Assembly (NCBI RefSeq): GCF_000420945.1
Contig: NZ_ATVX01000007.1
Location: forward strand, 124,001-188,000
Length of the DNA stretch: 64,000 nucleotides
Source: Butyrivibrio sp. VCB2006
GTDB taxonomy: Bacteria; Bacillota; Clostridia; Lachnospirales; Lachnospiraceae
Direction of reading: 5' to 3'
In this document: in pieces, positions 8,062 through 17,719 of the stretch
Layout: each line of letters opens with the position of its first letter
Position numbering within the stretch: the first letter of the stretch is position 1
Translations under genes and position numbers: made by a program
The notes under the pieces: model-generated
The model's input: only the letters and a program-made list of their open reading frames with translations
Told to the model about the DNA's origin: nothing
Database searches by the model: none

Positions 8062-9249
8062 ATGTCAGATTTTAAAGGTTTTAAGAATAACGGAAAGCTT
8101 AAGCTTCTGATTATAGTTGGAACTCGTCCGGAGATAATCAGACTTGCTGCCGTAATCAAGAAGTGCAGAAAATACTTTGATGTGGTTTTGGCACATACAG
8201 GACAGAACTACGATTATAACCTTAATGGAATTTTCTTTAGGGATCTGGAGCTTGAGGAGCCTGAGGTTTATCTGGATGCAGTTGGTGATGATCTTGGAGC
8301 TACCATGGGCAATATCATCGATAAGAGCTACAAGCTCATGGTAAAAATAAAGCCTGATGCAGTTCTTGTTCTTGGTGATACAAACAGCTGCCTTTCTGTT
8401 ATTGGTGCTAAACGTCTTCATATTCCAATCTTCCATATGGAAGCAGGAAACCGTTGTAAGGACGAGTGCCTTCCTGAGGAGACAAACCGCAGAATCGTAG
8501 ACATTATTTCAGATGTAAACATGGCTTATTCAGAGCATGCCAGAAGATACCTCGCTGACTGCGGACTTCCAAAAGAGAGAACCTTTGTTACAGGTTCACC
8601 TATGGCTGAGGTACTTCACGATAATCTTGAGAAGATCAAAGCCAGTGATGTTCACGCAAGACTCAGCGCTGAAACCGGCGTTAAGATTGAGCCACACAAG
8701 TACATTCTCCTTTCTGCACACAGAGAAGAGAATATAGATACAGAAGAAAACTTCACATCTCTTTTCACAGCAATCAATGAGATGGCCAAGAAATACGATA
8801 TGCCTATTCTCTATTCCTGCCACCCACGTAGCAGAAAGAGAATTGAGGCTTCAGAGTTTAAGCTGGATGAGAGAGTTATTCAGCATGAACCCCTGGGATT
8901 CCACGATTATAACTGCCTGCAGATGAATGCCTATGCAGTGGTTTCAGATTCAGGAACACTTCCTGAGGAGAGTAGTTTCTTTTTAAGCGTTGGAAGCCCA
9001 TTCCCTGCAGTTTGCATCAGAACCAGCACAGAGAGACCTGAAGCTATGGATAAGGGCAACTTCATCCTGGCGGGAATTACCAAGGATAGTCTTCTTCAGG
9101 CGGTTGATACTGCAGTTGAGATGAACAACAACGGCGATTATGGCATTCCTGTTCCTGACTATGTGGATGAGAATGTTTCCGACAAGGTCGTTAAGATAAT
9201 CCAGAGTTTTACAGGCGTTGTAAATAAAATGGTATGGAGAAAGTTCTGA
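8062..9249 (+). CDS. capG: UDP-N-acetylglucosamine 2-epimerase family protein, CapG/FnlC-like
   Basis: The 395-residue GT-B-fold epimerase begins LLIIVGTRPEIIRLA and has HTGQNYD, the block HMEAGNRCKDECLPEETNRR and SDSGTLPEESSF, all signatures of the WecB/CapG group. Because CapE and CapF homologues are encoded in the same run, the likely role is CapG. That enzyme epimerises C2 of UDP-N-acetyl-L-pneumosamine to give UDP-N-acetyl-L-fucosamine in the cytoplasm. If read as WecB it would make UDP-ManNAc instead; context favours CapG. The next gene starts 3 bases after the stop. Confidence 0.82.
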   Translation: MSDFKGFKNNGKLKLLIIVGTRPEIIRLAAVIKKCRKYFDVVLAHTGQNYDYNLNGIFFRDLELEEPEVYLDAVGDDLGATMGNIIDKSYKLMVKIKPDAVLVLGDTNSCLSVIGAKRLHIPIFHMEAGNRCKDECLPEETNRRIVDIISDVNMAYSEHARRYLADCGLPKERTFVTGSPMAEVLHDNLEKIKASDVHARLSAETGVKIEPHKYILLSAHREENIDTEENFTSLFTAINEMAKKYDMPILYSCHPRSRKRIEASEFKLDERVIQHEPLGFHDYNCLQMNAYAVVSDSGTLPEESSFFLSVGSPFPAVCIRTSTERPEAMDKGNFILAGITKDSLLQAVDTAVEMNNNGDYGIPVPDYVDENVSDKVVKIIQSFTGVVNKMVWRKF

Positions 9250-9252
9250 TTG

Positions 9253-10665
9253 ATGGGGCAGTCTAAATTTACAAATAAATATGTATACAGATGGCTGTGC
9301 ATGGTCATTTTATCAGTGATTGCCACCTGCATGTTCTTCTGGGTCTGGACCAACTTCGTTAAGGTCAACAACCAGACAGGAAGCTTGATGGGTAAGGGAA
9401 ACCTTCTCATGGCATTTGGCATTTACTTTATGCTGTATCACATAATCGGCAAAGCCCTGAAGGCCTTCAGGATTGGCGTAGATAGAAAAGCGAATCTCTT
9501 GGCTTCACAGGTGCTGACATTGTTTTCCGTTGATGCAGTTGAAATCGCCGTATCCTGTGCTATTACGGGACAGTTCAGATTCTTTCCTGATTTCCTGTGG
9601 AGATACGTGCTTCTCGCCCTTGCCCAGTCAGTTTTGTTGTGCCTTTTGGTGATACCACTTGTTGATCTCTACAGGCACTTTTTCAAGGCTCACCAGATCC
9701 TTGAGATTTATCAGGATGCTTCCTATGAGAAGCTTCACTTTATGAATGACAGACCTGATAAGTTTCATATCAAGGACATTATCAGCATCAATGAGGGTCT
9801 TGAAACAATCTTCGATAAGATGGAGGACTACGATGCAGTCCTTATCAACGACATTCCTTCCGAAATCAAGAACGATATTCTCAAGGAATGCTTTAACAGA
9901 AATAAAAGAGTTTATTTTACTCCCAAGATTTCCGACATAATCGGCAAGAATTCAGAGGAGATAAACCTTTTTGATACACCGCTTTATCTGTGCAGAAATT
10001 CAGGGTTAACCTTCTGGCAGTCCTTTGTAAAAAGAACCTGCGACATTATCTTTTCCTTGATAGGCGTCGTGCTTACAAGTCCGATACTTCTTATCACAGC
10101 TCTGGCAATTAAGCTGGAGGACGGCGGACCGGTGTTCTTTAGACAGGAAAGAGCAACACTTGGTGGCAGAGAATTCAGTATTCTCAAGTTCAGATCCATG
10201 ATAGTGGATGCTGAGAAGGACGGAAGACCACATCCTGCCGGTGAGAAGGATCCAAGAATTACCAAGGTTGGTAATTTCATAAGAGCAACCAGAATTGATG
10301 AGCTTCCACAGCTCCTCAATATTCTGAAGGGCGATATGTCTATTGTCGGACCAAGACCGGAGCGTCTTGAACATGTTCAGAAGTACTGCGAAGAAATACC
10401 TGAGTTTAAATTCAGACTTAAGGTTAAGGGCGGTCTTACAGGCCCTGCCCAGGTTTTTGGTAAATACAATACCAGTCCTCTTAACAAGCTTAAGATGGAT
10501 CTTTACTATATAACCAATTATTCACTGCTGCTGGATTTGCAGATCATCTTCGAAACAGTAAAAATCCTGGTACAAAAAGAGAGTACGGAAGGGTTCTCAC
10601 AGGAGAGAGTAGAGGAGATGCATGAGGTTGAGCTGCAGGGGGATGACGTAAATACGAAGGTTTGA
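9253..10665 (+). CDS. Polyprenyl-phosphate sugar-1-phosphate transferase (initiating enzyme)
   Basis: This 470-residue membrane enzyme would start repeat-unit assembly by moving a sugar phosphate from a UDP-sugar to undecaprenyl phosphate. It has four N-terminal membrane segments (residues 12-150) and a linker domain. The catalytic bacterial sugar transferase domain starts near residue 257, with KRTCDIIFSLIGVVLTSP, FRQERATLGG, KFRSM, IDELPQLLNILKGDMS, the PRPER motif and GLTGPAQVFG. ATG 9253 follows a TTG codon directly after the previous stop. It is the only initiating transferase in the window and fixes the locus as a lipid-linked polymer pathway. Confidence 0.9.
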   Translation: MGQSKFTNKYVYRWLCMVILSVIATCMFFWVWTNFVKVNNQTGSLMGKGNLLMAFGIYFMLYHIIGKALKAFRIGVDRKANLLASQVLTLFSVDAVEIAVSCAITGQFRFFPDFLWRYVLLALAQSVLLCLLVIPLVDLYRHFFKAHQILEIYQDASYEKLHFMNDRPDKFHIKDIISINEGLETIFDKMEDYDAVLINDIPSEIKNDILKECFNRNKRVYFTPKISDIIGKNSEEINLFDTPLYLCRNSGLTFWQSFVKRTCDIIFSLIGVVLTSPILLITALAIKLEDGGPVFFRQERATLGGREFSILKFRSMIVDAEKDGRPHPAGEKDPRITKVGNFIRATRIDELPQLLNILKGDMSIVGPRPERLEHVQKYCEEIPEFKFRLKVKGGLTGPAQVFGKYNTSPLNKLKMDLYYITNYSLLLDLQIIFETVKILVQKESTEGFSQERVEEMHEVELQGDDVNTKV

Positions 10666-10739
10666 TGAATTTCAGGCAGAATGAATTGTAGAAAGTGATG
10701 AATGAAAAACTGATGAAAGAAGAATGGGAGAGTCAGAAA

Positions 10740-11780
10740 ATGAGCGAATTTAAAGATAAAACACTACTTATTACAGGCGGTACAGGAAGTTTTGGTCACT
10801 GCGTACTTGATCACTTCCTTGACAGCGACCTTAAGGAAATAAGAATCTTTTCAAGAGATGAAAAGAAGCAGGATGACATGAGACATGAGCTTCAGGCTTT
10901 TCATCCTGAGCACTACAACAAGGTTAAGTTCTTTATCGGAGACGTAAGAAATATTCAGAGCCTTAGAGACTGCATGCCTGGTGTTGATTACATCTTCCAC
11001 GCAGCAGCTCTTAAAGAGGTTCCAAGCTGCGAATTCTTCCCTATGGAAGCTGTTCGTACAAATATCGAGGGTACAGACAACCTGATCCATGCAGCTGTTG
11101 AGAACGGTGTTAAGCATGTGATCTGTCTTTCAACTGATAAGGCAGCATACCCTATTAACTCAATGGGTATCTCCAAGGCAATGATGGAGCACATCGTATA
11201 CGCTAACGCAAGAATGGCAGCTGAGAGAGGAACAATCCTCAACTGTACAAGATACGGTAACGTTATGTGCTCAAGAGGATCAGTTATTCCTCTTTTCGTT
11301 AACCAGATCAAGAACGGACATCCTATCACAATTACAGACCCTAACATGACAAGATTCATGATGAACCTTGATGAGGCAGTTGACCTTGTTATGTTTGCAT
11401 TTACACACGGCAATCCGGGAGATCTTTTTGTTCAGAAGGCTGATGCTTCCACAATCGGCGACCTTGCTACAGCTGTTCAGCAGCTCTTTGGCGAGACTGA
11501 GACCAAGATCATCGGATCAAGACACGGCGAGAAGCTCTATGAGACTCTTCTTACCAAGGAAGAGAGACTTCGCGCAGAGGATATGGGCGACTACTACAGA
11601 GTTGTAGCTGATGCAAGAGACCTTAACTATGATAAGTTCTATGTTCAGGGCGAAGTTCAGACTGCAGCTAAAGAGGCTTACACAAGCCACAATACAACAA
11701 GACTTGATGTAGAGGGCACAGTTAAGAAGCTCCTTGGTACATCCTACGTTCAGGAAGAGCTTGCTAAGCTGGAGAAATAA
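10740..11780 (+). CDS. capE: CapE-type UDP-GlcNAc 4,6-dehydratase / 5-epimerase
   Basis: The 346-residue short-chain dehydrogenase would start UDP-L-FucNAc synthesis by removing water from UDP-GlcNAc and inverting C5. The NAD site is TGGTGSFG (residues 12-19). Residues D133 and K134 lie in STDKAA. At the place of the usual SDR tyrosine there is methionine in SMGISK (M142, K146), which is known for CapE and separates it from PseB/FlaA1. ATG 10740 is chosen because GGGAGAG precedes it and homologues start with FKDKTLLITG; in-frame GTG 10695 and ATG 10698 lie upstream. CapF and CapG homologues are encoded nearby. Confidence 0.88.
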   Translation: MSEFKDKTLLITGGTGSFGHCVLDHFLDSDLKEIRIFSRDEKKQDDMRHELQAFHPEHYNKVKFFIGDVRNIQSLRDCMPGVDYIFHAAALKEVPSCEFFPMEAVRTNIEGTDNLIHAAVENGVKHVICLSTDKAAYPINSMGISKAMMEHIVYANARMAAERGTILNCTRYGNVMCSRGSVIPLFVNQIKNGHPITITDPNMTRFMMNLDEAVDLVMFAFTHGNPGDLFVQKADASTIGDLATAVQQLFGETETKIIGSRHGEKLYETLLTKEERLRAEDMGDYYRVVADARDLNYDKFYVQGEVQTAAKEAYTSHNTTRLDVEGTVKKLLGTSYVQEELAKLEK

Positions 11781-11783
11781 TTT

Positions 11784-13019
11784 ATGCGTATTCTTGTAGT
11801 TACAGAGTGCTTCTGGCCGGACATATATGCGGTCAATGACATAGTAGAGAAGCTGGTGCAGAAAGGCCACAAAGTCACAGTGTTGACAGGCCTTCCGGAT
11901 TATACGACCACAGAAATCCCCCCGGAATACAGGCATGGCAAGAACAGACATCAGAATTATAAAGGCGCTGATGTATACCGAGTTCAGACTATTGCAAGAC
12001 ACCACGGACCAATCTGGAGAAGCCTAAGCTACCTGTCATTTGTGGTGGCAGGATGGATGAGAGCCAAGACCCAGGACTGGAAACATACTTTAGTTTGGGG
12101 AAAAGAGATTGATGACGCAGACTTTGACGTTATCTATGTGTGGGAAGTATCTCCTGTAACTATGGCAGTTCCGGCAATTGCTCTTAAAAAGAGATATAAA
12201 AAGCCTCTGTTCCTATACTGTATGGATATTTGGCCTGAGTGTGTTAAGGCCATGAGCATCAAGGAAGGAACACTTCCTTACAAGCTTATCCACTGGTGGA
12301 CCAAGAGAATTTACAGACAGTGCGATCATATCGCAGTATCTTCCAAGCCTTTCTTCCAGTACATGGAGGAAAAGAATGGAATTTCCAGAGACAAGATGAG
12401 CTATCTGCCCCAGTATGCGGACGGCGGACTGTTGGAGCTGGATACACATAAAAACCCTTCTGACCACACCGACTTCCTCTTCATTGGAAACATCGGCAAG
12501 GCTCAGAATCTTGATTGCCTTATGAATGCCATGACTGTGTTTAAGGGTAGAAACGATGTGACTCTTCACATGATTGGCGGCGGATCAGAGTTTGAGAATA
12601 TAAAGAAGATGGCAGATGATCTGGGAATATCAGATATAGTGACTTTCTATGGACCAAAGCCCTTTAAAGAAGCAGTTGCCTATTACAACAAAGCTGATGC
12701 CTGCGTTCTGACACTGGATGGAACAACTCATATCGGGGATACACTTCCGGGCAAGCTTCAGACCTACATGGCAGCAGGTAAGACAATTCTGGCAGCGGCA
12801 AACGGTGCAGCCATGGAAGTAATCAATGAGTCAGGGTGCGGAAAGTGCGTGGCAGCAGGCGATGCAGCAGCTTACGGACAGGCCCTGCTTGATTTTGTGG
12901 ATTACAAAGAGAAGTACGCTGATTGCGGTGATAAAGCCCGCAAATACTTCCGTGAGAACTTCATGGAAGATCAGCACTTTGAGGAACTTGAGAGACTTCT
13001 TAGCAAGATGACTCAGTAA
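11784..13019 (+). CDS. Glycosyltransferase family 4, WbuB-like (putative L-FucNAc transferase)
   Basis: This 411-residue GT-B enzyme begins ILVVTECFWPDIYAVNDIV and has WKHTLVWGKEIDDADFDVIYVWEVSP, YMDIWPECVKA-type segments and a donor domain with FLFIGNIGKAQNLD and YMAAGKTILAAANG. This pattern is that of WbuB-like transferases, which sit beside the FnlA-FnlB-FnlC genes in O-antigen loci and are proposed to add L-fucosamine. Here it lies between the CapE and CapF homologues, 3 bases after capE, which supports the same role. The specificity is inferred from context. Confidence 0.82.
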   Translation: MRILVVTECFWPDIYAVNDIVEKLVQKGHKVTVLTGLPDYTTTEIPPEYRHGKNRHQNYKGADVYRVQTIARHHGPIWRSLSYLSFVVAGWMRAKTQDWKHTLVWGKEIDDADFDVIYVWEVSPVTMAVPAIALKKRYKKPLFLYCMDIWPECVKAMSIKEGTLPYKLIHWWTKRIYRQCDHIAVSSKPFFQYMEEKNGISRDKMSYLPQYADGGLLELDTHKNPSDHTDFLFIGNIGKAQNLDCLMNAMTVFKGRNDVTLHMIGGGSEFENIKKMADDLGISDIVTFYGPKPFKEAVAYYNKADACVLTLDGTTHIGDTLPGKLQTYMAAGKTILAAANGAAMEVINESGCGKCVAAGDAAAYGQALLDFVDYKEKYADCGDKARKYFRENFMEDQHFEELERLLSKMTQ

Positions 13020-13054
13020 AGATAATAAGATAATAATGATCGAAGGAGCGAAAG

Positions 13055-14293
13055 ATGAAAATCTTAGTGACAGGTGCTAAGGGATTCGTTGGACGAAACC
13101 TGGTTGAAAATCTCAAGAATGTAAGAGATGGCAAGAACAGAACAAGGCCAAATCTTACCATTGAGGGAATATTTGAATATGACATTGATACAGATCCTCT
13201 TTTGTTAAAAGACTATTGCAAGGAAGCGGACTTTGTTTTCCATCTTGCAGGAGTCAACAGACCTAAGGATCCTAAAGAGTACATGGACGGAAACTTTGGC
13301 TTTTCCAGTGTACTTCTTAATACATTAAAAGAATTTGATAACAAGGCACCGGTAATGCTGTCTTCATCAATTCAGGCATCGCTTACCGGTAGATTTGCCG
13401 GATCTGAGTATGGTAAATCCAAACTTGCCGGAGAGGAGCTCTTTTTCAAATATGGAGAAGAGACTGGGGCGAAGGTATTGGTATATCGATTCCCAAATCT
13501 CTTCGGAAAGTGGTGCAGACCTAATTACAATTCAGCAGTAGCTACATTTTGTAATAACATAGCCAACAGCCTTCCTATTCAGGTTAATGACCCCAGCACA
13601 GAGCTGGAACTGGTTTATATTGATGATCTTATTGAAGAGATGTTGGATGCTCTTGAGGGAAAAGAGCATTACATGACGGATGTATTGTTGAATGCCAGCG
13701 AGGAAACTAGTGATTACGGCAATGGAAATAGATATTGCTGCGTGCCGGTTTATCACAGGGCAACTCTTGGAGAGATAGTTAATCTCCTTCATACCTTTGA
13801 AGATATGCCGAGAACCCTTATAATACCTGAGATTCCCGATGGCTCTTTTGCCAAGAAATTATATTCAACATATCTCTCATACCTGCCAGAGGATAAGATG
13901 ATCTATGATATTCCTAATGCAGAGGATGAAAGAGGCTCTTTTTGCGAGATACTTAAGACCCTTAACTGCGGACAGGTCAGCATAAATGTATCCAAGCCCG
14001 GAGTGACTAAGGGACAGCACTGGCATAACTCCAAGTGGGAAATCTTCATCGTAGTATCAGGAAGAGCTCTGATTCAGGAGAGAAAGCTTGGAATTAATCC
14101 GGAGACCGGAAGAGAGTACGACGTTATAGAATTCGAAGTATCAGGGGACAAACTTCAGGCAGTGCAGATGCTTCCTGGATACACCCACAATATCATCAAC
14201 CTGTCCACTACTGAGAATCTGGTAACTGTTATGTGGGCTAACGAGATATTCGATGAGAAAAGACCTGAGACCTACAGGGAAATTGTGGAATAG
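13055..14293 (+). CDS. capF: CapF-type bifunctional epimerase/reductase
   Basis: The 412-residue protein has the two domains expected for CapF. The N-terminal NADPH-binding SDR domain has TGAKGFVG and the catalytic SEYGKSK (Y119, K123). The C-terminal domain is a metal-binding cupin near residues 290-412 with KGQHWHNSKWEIFIVVSG. CapF epimerises C3 of the CapE product and reduces the 4-keto group to give UDP-N-acetyl-L-pneumosamine, the substrate of CapG. GAAGGAG lies just before the start. Both catalytic domains look intact. Confidence 0.9.
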   Translation: MKILVTGAKGFVGRNLVENLKNVRDGKNRTRPNLTIEGIFEYDIDTDPLLLKDYCKEADFVFHLAGVNRPKDPKEYMDGNFGFSSVLLNTLKEFDNKAPVMLSSSIQASLTGRFAGSEYGKSKLAGEELFFKYGEETGAKVLVYRFPNLFGKWCRPNYNSAVATFCNNIANSLPIQVNDPSTELELVYIDDLIEEMLDALEGKEHYMTDVLLNASEETSDYGNGNRYCCVPVYHRATLGEIVNLLHTFEDMPRTLIIPEIPDGSFAKKLYSTYLSYLPEDKMIYDIPNAEDERGSFCEILKTLNCGQVSINVSKPGVTKGQHWHNSKWEIFIVVSGRALIQERKLGINPETGREYDVIEFEVSGDKLQAVQMLPGYTHNIINLSTTENLVTVMWANEIFDEKRPETYREIVE

Positions 14294-14388
14294 TAGATAG
14301 ACTTAGATCTGAGCTGCAATTGTAGAACAGAAGTAAATACACTGATTAGTGAGTGATTAGGGGGATATCACGGGAAAAGGAGAACAAT

Positions 14389-15273
14389 ATGTTCACAAGA
14401 AAAACCAAGGAAGATAAACCCGTTGTAGCAATTTGCTATGATTTTGATAAGACTCTTTCGCCAAACGATATGCAGGCCCAAGGGTACATCCAGTCTGTAG
14501 GCTATGACGTTGATGAGTTCTGGAAGGATTCAAACAGCGTTGCCTTTGCCAATGAGATGGATCAGAACCTTGCCTATATGTACAAGATGCTTGACGAGGC
14601 AAGAGGACGATTTGTCTTTAACAAACAGGCTCTTATGGACTATGGCTCTAAGGTTCAGCTTTTTAACGGCGTGGAGGAATGGTTCGACAGAATCCGTGAG
14701 TACGGAAGAGAGCACGGCGTTATTGTAGAGCACTACATTATTTCCTCCGGGTTAAAAGAGATGATTGAGGGAACCTCAATTGCCAAGAAGGGCGTGTTTG
14801 AGCAGATTTATGCCAACAGCTTCTACTATGACGACAGAGGAGAAGTTAAGTGGCCTGCAATGGTTGTTAACTATACCAACAAGACCCAGTTCCTTTTCAG
14901 AATCGAGAAGGGCGTACTTAATCCAAATGACCCTATGGTCAACGACTATATCCCTCTTGAAGAGGTTCGCGTGCCCTTTAGAAACATGGTTTACATTGGG
15001 GATAGCGATACAGATGTACCTTGTATGAGACTTGTAAATGCTTATGGCGGACATTCAATCGGTGTTTACAATTCCGAGACTGGCGATAAGACCAAGGTTT
15101 ACAAGATGATGCAGGAAGACAGAATCAAATATTTTGCACCTGCAGATTACACAGATGGTAGCGAGCTGGATAAGCTTGTTAAGATTATTATTGATAGAAC
15201 TCAGGCCAATGAGAAGCTTCACGAGATCCATTATCAGATGAAGAGAGAGTATCTTGAGGCAGAAAAGAACTGA
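14389..15273 (+). CDS. HAD-family phosphatase within the polysaccharide operon
   Basis: The 294-residue haloacid dehalogenase-type hydrolase shows motif I DFDKTLS, motif II ISSG and motif IV GDSDTDVP, with a large cap insertion between motifs I and II. ATG 14389 is preceded by AAAAGGAG; an in-frame ATG at 14353 has no ribosome site. The family removes phosphate from small molecules. Inside a sugar-nucleotide operon it might act on a sugar phosphate or have a general salvage role, but the substrate cannot be read. Homologues with this layout are also found outside polysaccharide loci. Confidence 0.75.
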   Translation: MFTRKTKEDKPVVAICYDFDKTLSPNDMQAQGYIQSVGYDVDEFWKDSNSVAFANEMDQNLAYMYKMLDEARGRFVFNKQALMDYGSKVQLFNGVEEWFDRIREYGREHGVIVEHYIISSGLKEMIEGTSIAKKGVFEQIYANSFYYDDRGEVKWPAMVVNYTNKTQFLFRIEKGVLNPNDPMVNDYIPLEEVRVPFRNMVYIGDSDTDVPCMRLVNAYGGHSIGVYNSETGDKTKVYKMMQEDRIKYFAPADYTDGSELDKLVKIIIDRTQANEKLHEIHYQMKREYLEAEKN

Positions 15274-15291
15274 CGAATATTGTATATGTGA

Positions 15292-16449
15292 TTGGAAAAT
15301 GTAGCAGTGAGTAGACTACTTATTATCAATTCTGTTCTGGGCTTTGGCTCCACAGGGCGAATCGTCCTCGATATAGCCAGGGATTATGAGCAGAAGGGCT
15401 ACGAAGTAAAAGTTGCATACGGAAGAAATATGAAGAAGCAGAGCGGAGGTTCCTCCGACAAGGCTTCTGAATATGATAGATTGGGCGTTCGCATCGGAAA
15501 CGATATGGACGTCTATTCGCATGTTTTGCTATCCAGGCTATCGGACAAACACGGCCTTTATTCCAGGGCTGTCACCAAAAAGTTCCTTAAATGGGCGTCT
15601 GAGTATGATCCCGATATCCTCTGGATGCACAACATTCATGGTTATTACATTAACTATGAGATGCTCTTTGAATGGATAAAGTCCAGGCCTCAGATGAAGG
15701 TTAAATGGACACTGCATGACTGCTGGACTTTCACAGGGCACTGTGCGTATTTCACGTACGCTAAATGCGATAAGTGGAAGGAAGGCTGCAATGATTGTCC
15801 GCAATTATCTTCTTATCCGGCTGCCATGAAGGATAATAGCCGGGAGAATTACAGGCGCAAGAAGGCTGCTTTCACGAGTGTACCAAATTTGACGATTATT
15901 ACTCCTTCCATATGGCTTAAGGAGCTGGTTAATAAAAGTTTTCTTTCTGAATATCCGGTTGAAGTTCAATATAATTCTATAGATACGAGCGTGTTTAAGC
16001 CAACTCCTAGCGAGTTCAAGGTTGCGCACGGTATTCAGGAAAAGAAAATGGTGTTGGGCGTGGCAAGCTTTTGGGAAAAGAGAAAAGGCCTGGATGATTT
16101 TATTGAATTATCCCAAAGACTTGATAAAGACAAGTACAAGGTTGTCTTGGTTGGTCTAAACGACCAGCAGAAAAAAGAACTGGAAGATAACAATATAGAT
16201 ATTTTGGCTGTACCAAGAACATGCAGCCCTACAGAACTTGCGAAGATATACTCCGCGGCGGATGTATTTGTTAATCCTACTCTTGAGGATAATCTGCCTA
16301 CAGTTAATCTGGAGGCGGAAGCCTGCGGAACACCGGTTATAACCTATGATACCGGAGGCTGCAGAGAGACGATTAAGTCCGATAAGAGCAAGGCAATTCC
16401 ACAGAACGTGGATTCCATTGTAGAATCTTTGAGAAATATGGACATGTAG
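15292..16449 (+). CDS. Glycosyltransferase family 4
   Basis: The 385-residue GT-B enzyme carries LLIINSVLGFGSTGRI at the N-terminus, WTLHDCWTFTGHC and DCPQL in the acceptor domain, and the donor-site block NPTLEDNLPTVNLEAEACGTPVITYDTGG. This is the pattern of WcaC/WbbH-like transferases in capsule loci. The start is uncertain. TTG 15292 gives the longest form, but GTG 15307 gives a protein beginning SRLLIINS that matches family starts better. It lies 18 bases after the HAD gene and is cotranscribed. Confidence 0.82.
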   Translation: MENVAVSRLLIINSVLGFGSTGRIVLDIARDYEQKGYEVKVAYGRNMKKQSGGSSDKASEYDRLGVRIGNDMDVYSHVLLSRLSDKHGLYSRAVTKKFLKWASEYDPDILWMHNIHGYYINYEMLFEWIKSRPQMKVKWTLHDCWTFTGHCAYFTYAKCDKWKEGCNDCPQLSSYPAAMKDNSRENYRRKKAAFTSVPNLTIITPSIWLKELVNKSFLSEYPVEVQYNSIDTSVFKPTPSEFKVAHGIQEKKMVLGVASFWEKRKGLDDFIELSQRLDKDKYKVVLVGLNDQQKKELEDNNIDILAVPRTCSPTELAKIYSAADVFVNPTLEDNLPTVNLEAEACGTPVITYDTGGCRETIKSDKSKAIPQNVDSIVESLRNMDM

Positions 16450-16546
16450 TGATCTTGTATATGTAGTTAAGGAAAACAGTATAAGCACTAATCATCAGTA
16501 ACATACAGTAATGATGAATGACAGGTAGTATAAAAGGTATACGAAT

Positions 16547-17656
16547 ATGAGTACAGAAATGAAAATCCCATTTGTTAGTTTTAAACCTTTGGAAAAAGAG
16601 CTGGATAAAGATCTCCGCGCTGCTTTTGAAAGAGTATACGAAAACAGCTGGTACATCGAGGGAAAAGAAGACGAGAAATTTGAAGAGGAGTTTGCAAAGT
16701 ACTGTGACAGCAAGTATTGCGTAGGCGTTGGTAACGGACTTGACGCTCTTATGCTGGCTCTTAAGGCTCTTGGAGTAGGGGATGGAGATGAAGTAATCGT
16801 TCCATCCAATACCTATATTGCTACAGCCCTGGCTGTAACCTATGTTGGAGCAACTCCTGTTTTTGTTGAGCCGGATATCAAGACCTTTAACATCAATCCG
16901 GCGCTTATAGAAGAGAAGATAACAGACAGAACTAAGGCTATTATGCCTGTTCATTTGTATGGTCAGGCCTGTGATATGGATCCTATCATGGAGATTGCAA
17001 AGAAGCACAATCTCTTTGTGGTAGAAGACTGTGCTCAGGCTCATGGCGCAACATATAAAGGAAAAGTCATTGGCTCTTTTGGCGATGCTGCAGGATTTAG
17101 TTTCTATCCGGGCAAGAACCTGGGTGCACTTGGTGATGCTGGTGCAACAGTCACAAATAACAAGGAACTTGCAGACAAGATCAGAGCTCTTGGTAATTAT
17201 GGCTCAGACTACAAGTATCACCATATCTATAAGGGCAACAACTCAAGACTTGATGAGATGCAGGCAGCATTCCTTGCAGCCAAGCTTCCTCATCTTGATA
17301 AGGTAAATGAGAATAGACGTGCTATTGCAGATAAATATCTTAAGGAAATAACTAATCCTGAGGTGATTCTTCCATTCGTCCCGGATTATGCAATTCCTGT
17401 ATGGCACATTTTTGGAATCCGCTGCAAGAGAAGAGATGAGCTTGAAAAGTTCCTTAATGAGCGCGGAATCATAACTAATAAACATTATCCTATCCCTATG
17501 CACCTTCAGGAGTGCTATAAGGATCTTGGATTTAAAGAAGGAGATTTCCCTATTGCAGAGGAAATCAGTGCTACAGAGCTTAGCATTCCTATGTTCTATG
17601 GCATGACAGATGAGCAGATACAGTATGTAATTGATGCAATAAACGATTTCAGATAA
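16547..17656 (+). CDS. DegT-family sugar 3-aminotransferase, FdtB/QdtB-like
   Basis: The 369-residue PLP enzyme has [13 protein letters not shown], the substrate loop [20 protein letters not shown] and the PLP lysine in [16 protein letters not shown] (K190). This set is typical of FdtB/QdtB/VioA-like transaminases that put an amino group on a dTDP-3-keto-6-deoxyhexose. An FdtA/QdtA-like ketoisomerase at 27085 would make the 3-keto substrate, so the pair points to dTDP-Fuc3N or dTDP-Qui3N. The dTDP-glucose genes RmlA and RmlB are not in the window. Galacto or gluco configuration cannot be decided here. Confidence 0.82.
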   Translation: MSTEMKIPFVSFKPLEKELDKDLRAAFERVYENSWYIEGKEDEKFEEEFAKYCDSKYCVGVGNGLDALMLALKALGVGDGDEVIVPSNTYIATALAVTYVGATPVFVEPDIKTFNINPALIEEKITDRTKAIMPVHLYGQACDMDPIMEIAKKHNLFVVEDCAQAHGATYKGKVIGSFGDAAGFSFYPGKNLGALGDAGATVTNNKELADKIRALGNYGSDYKYHHIYKGNNSRLDEMQAAFLAAKLPHLDKVNENRRAIADKYLKEITNPEVILPFVPDYAIPVWHIFGIRCKRRDELEKFLNERGIITNKHYPIPMHLQECYKDLGFKEGDFPIAEEISATELSIPMFYGMTDEQIQYVIDAINDFR

Positions 17657-17719
17657 TAAGTTTATGTTATTTCTGCGGTTAAGATGAGACGGCAGAATTG
17701 TAGCTAATGGGGAAATATT

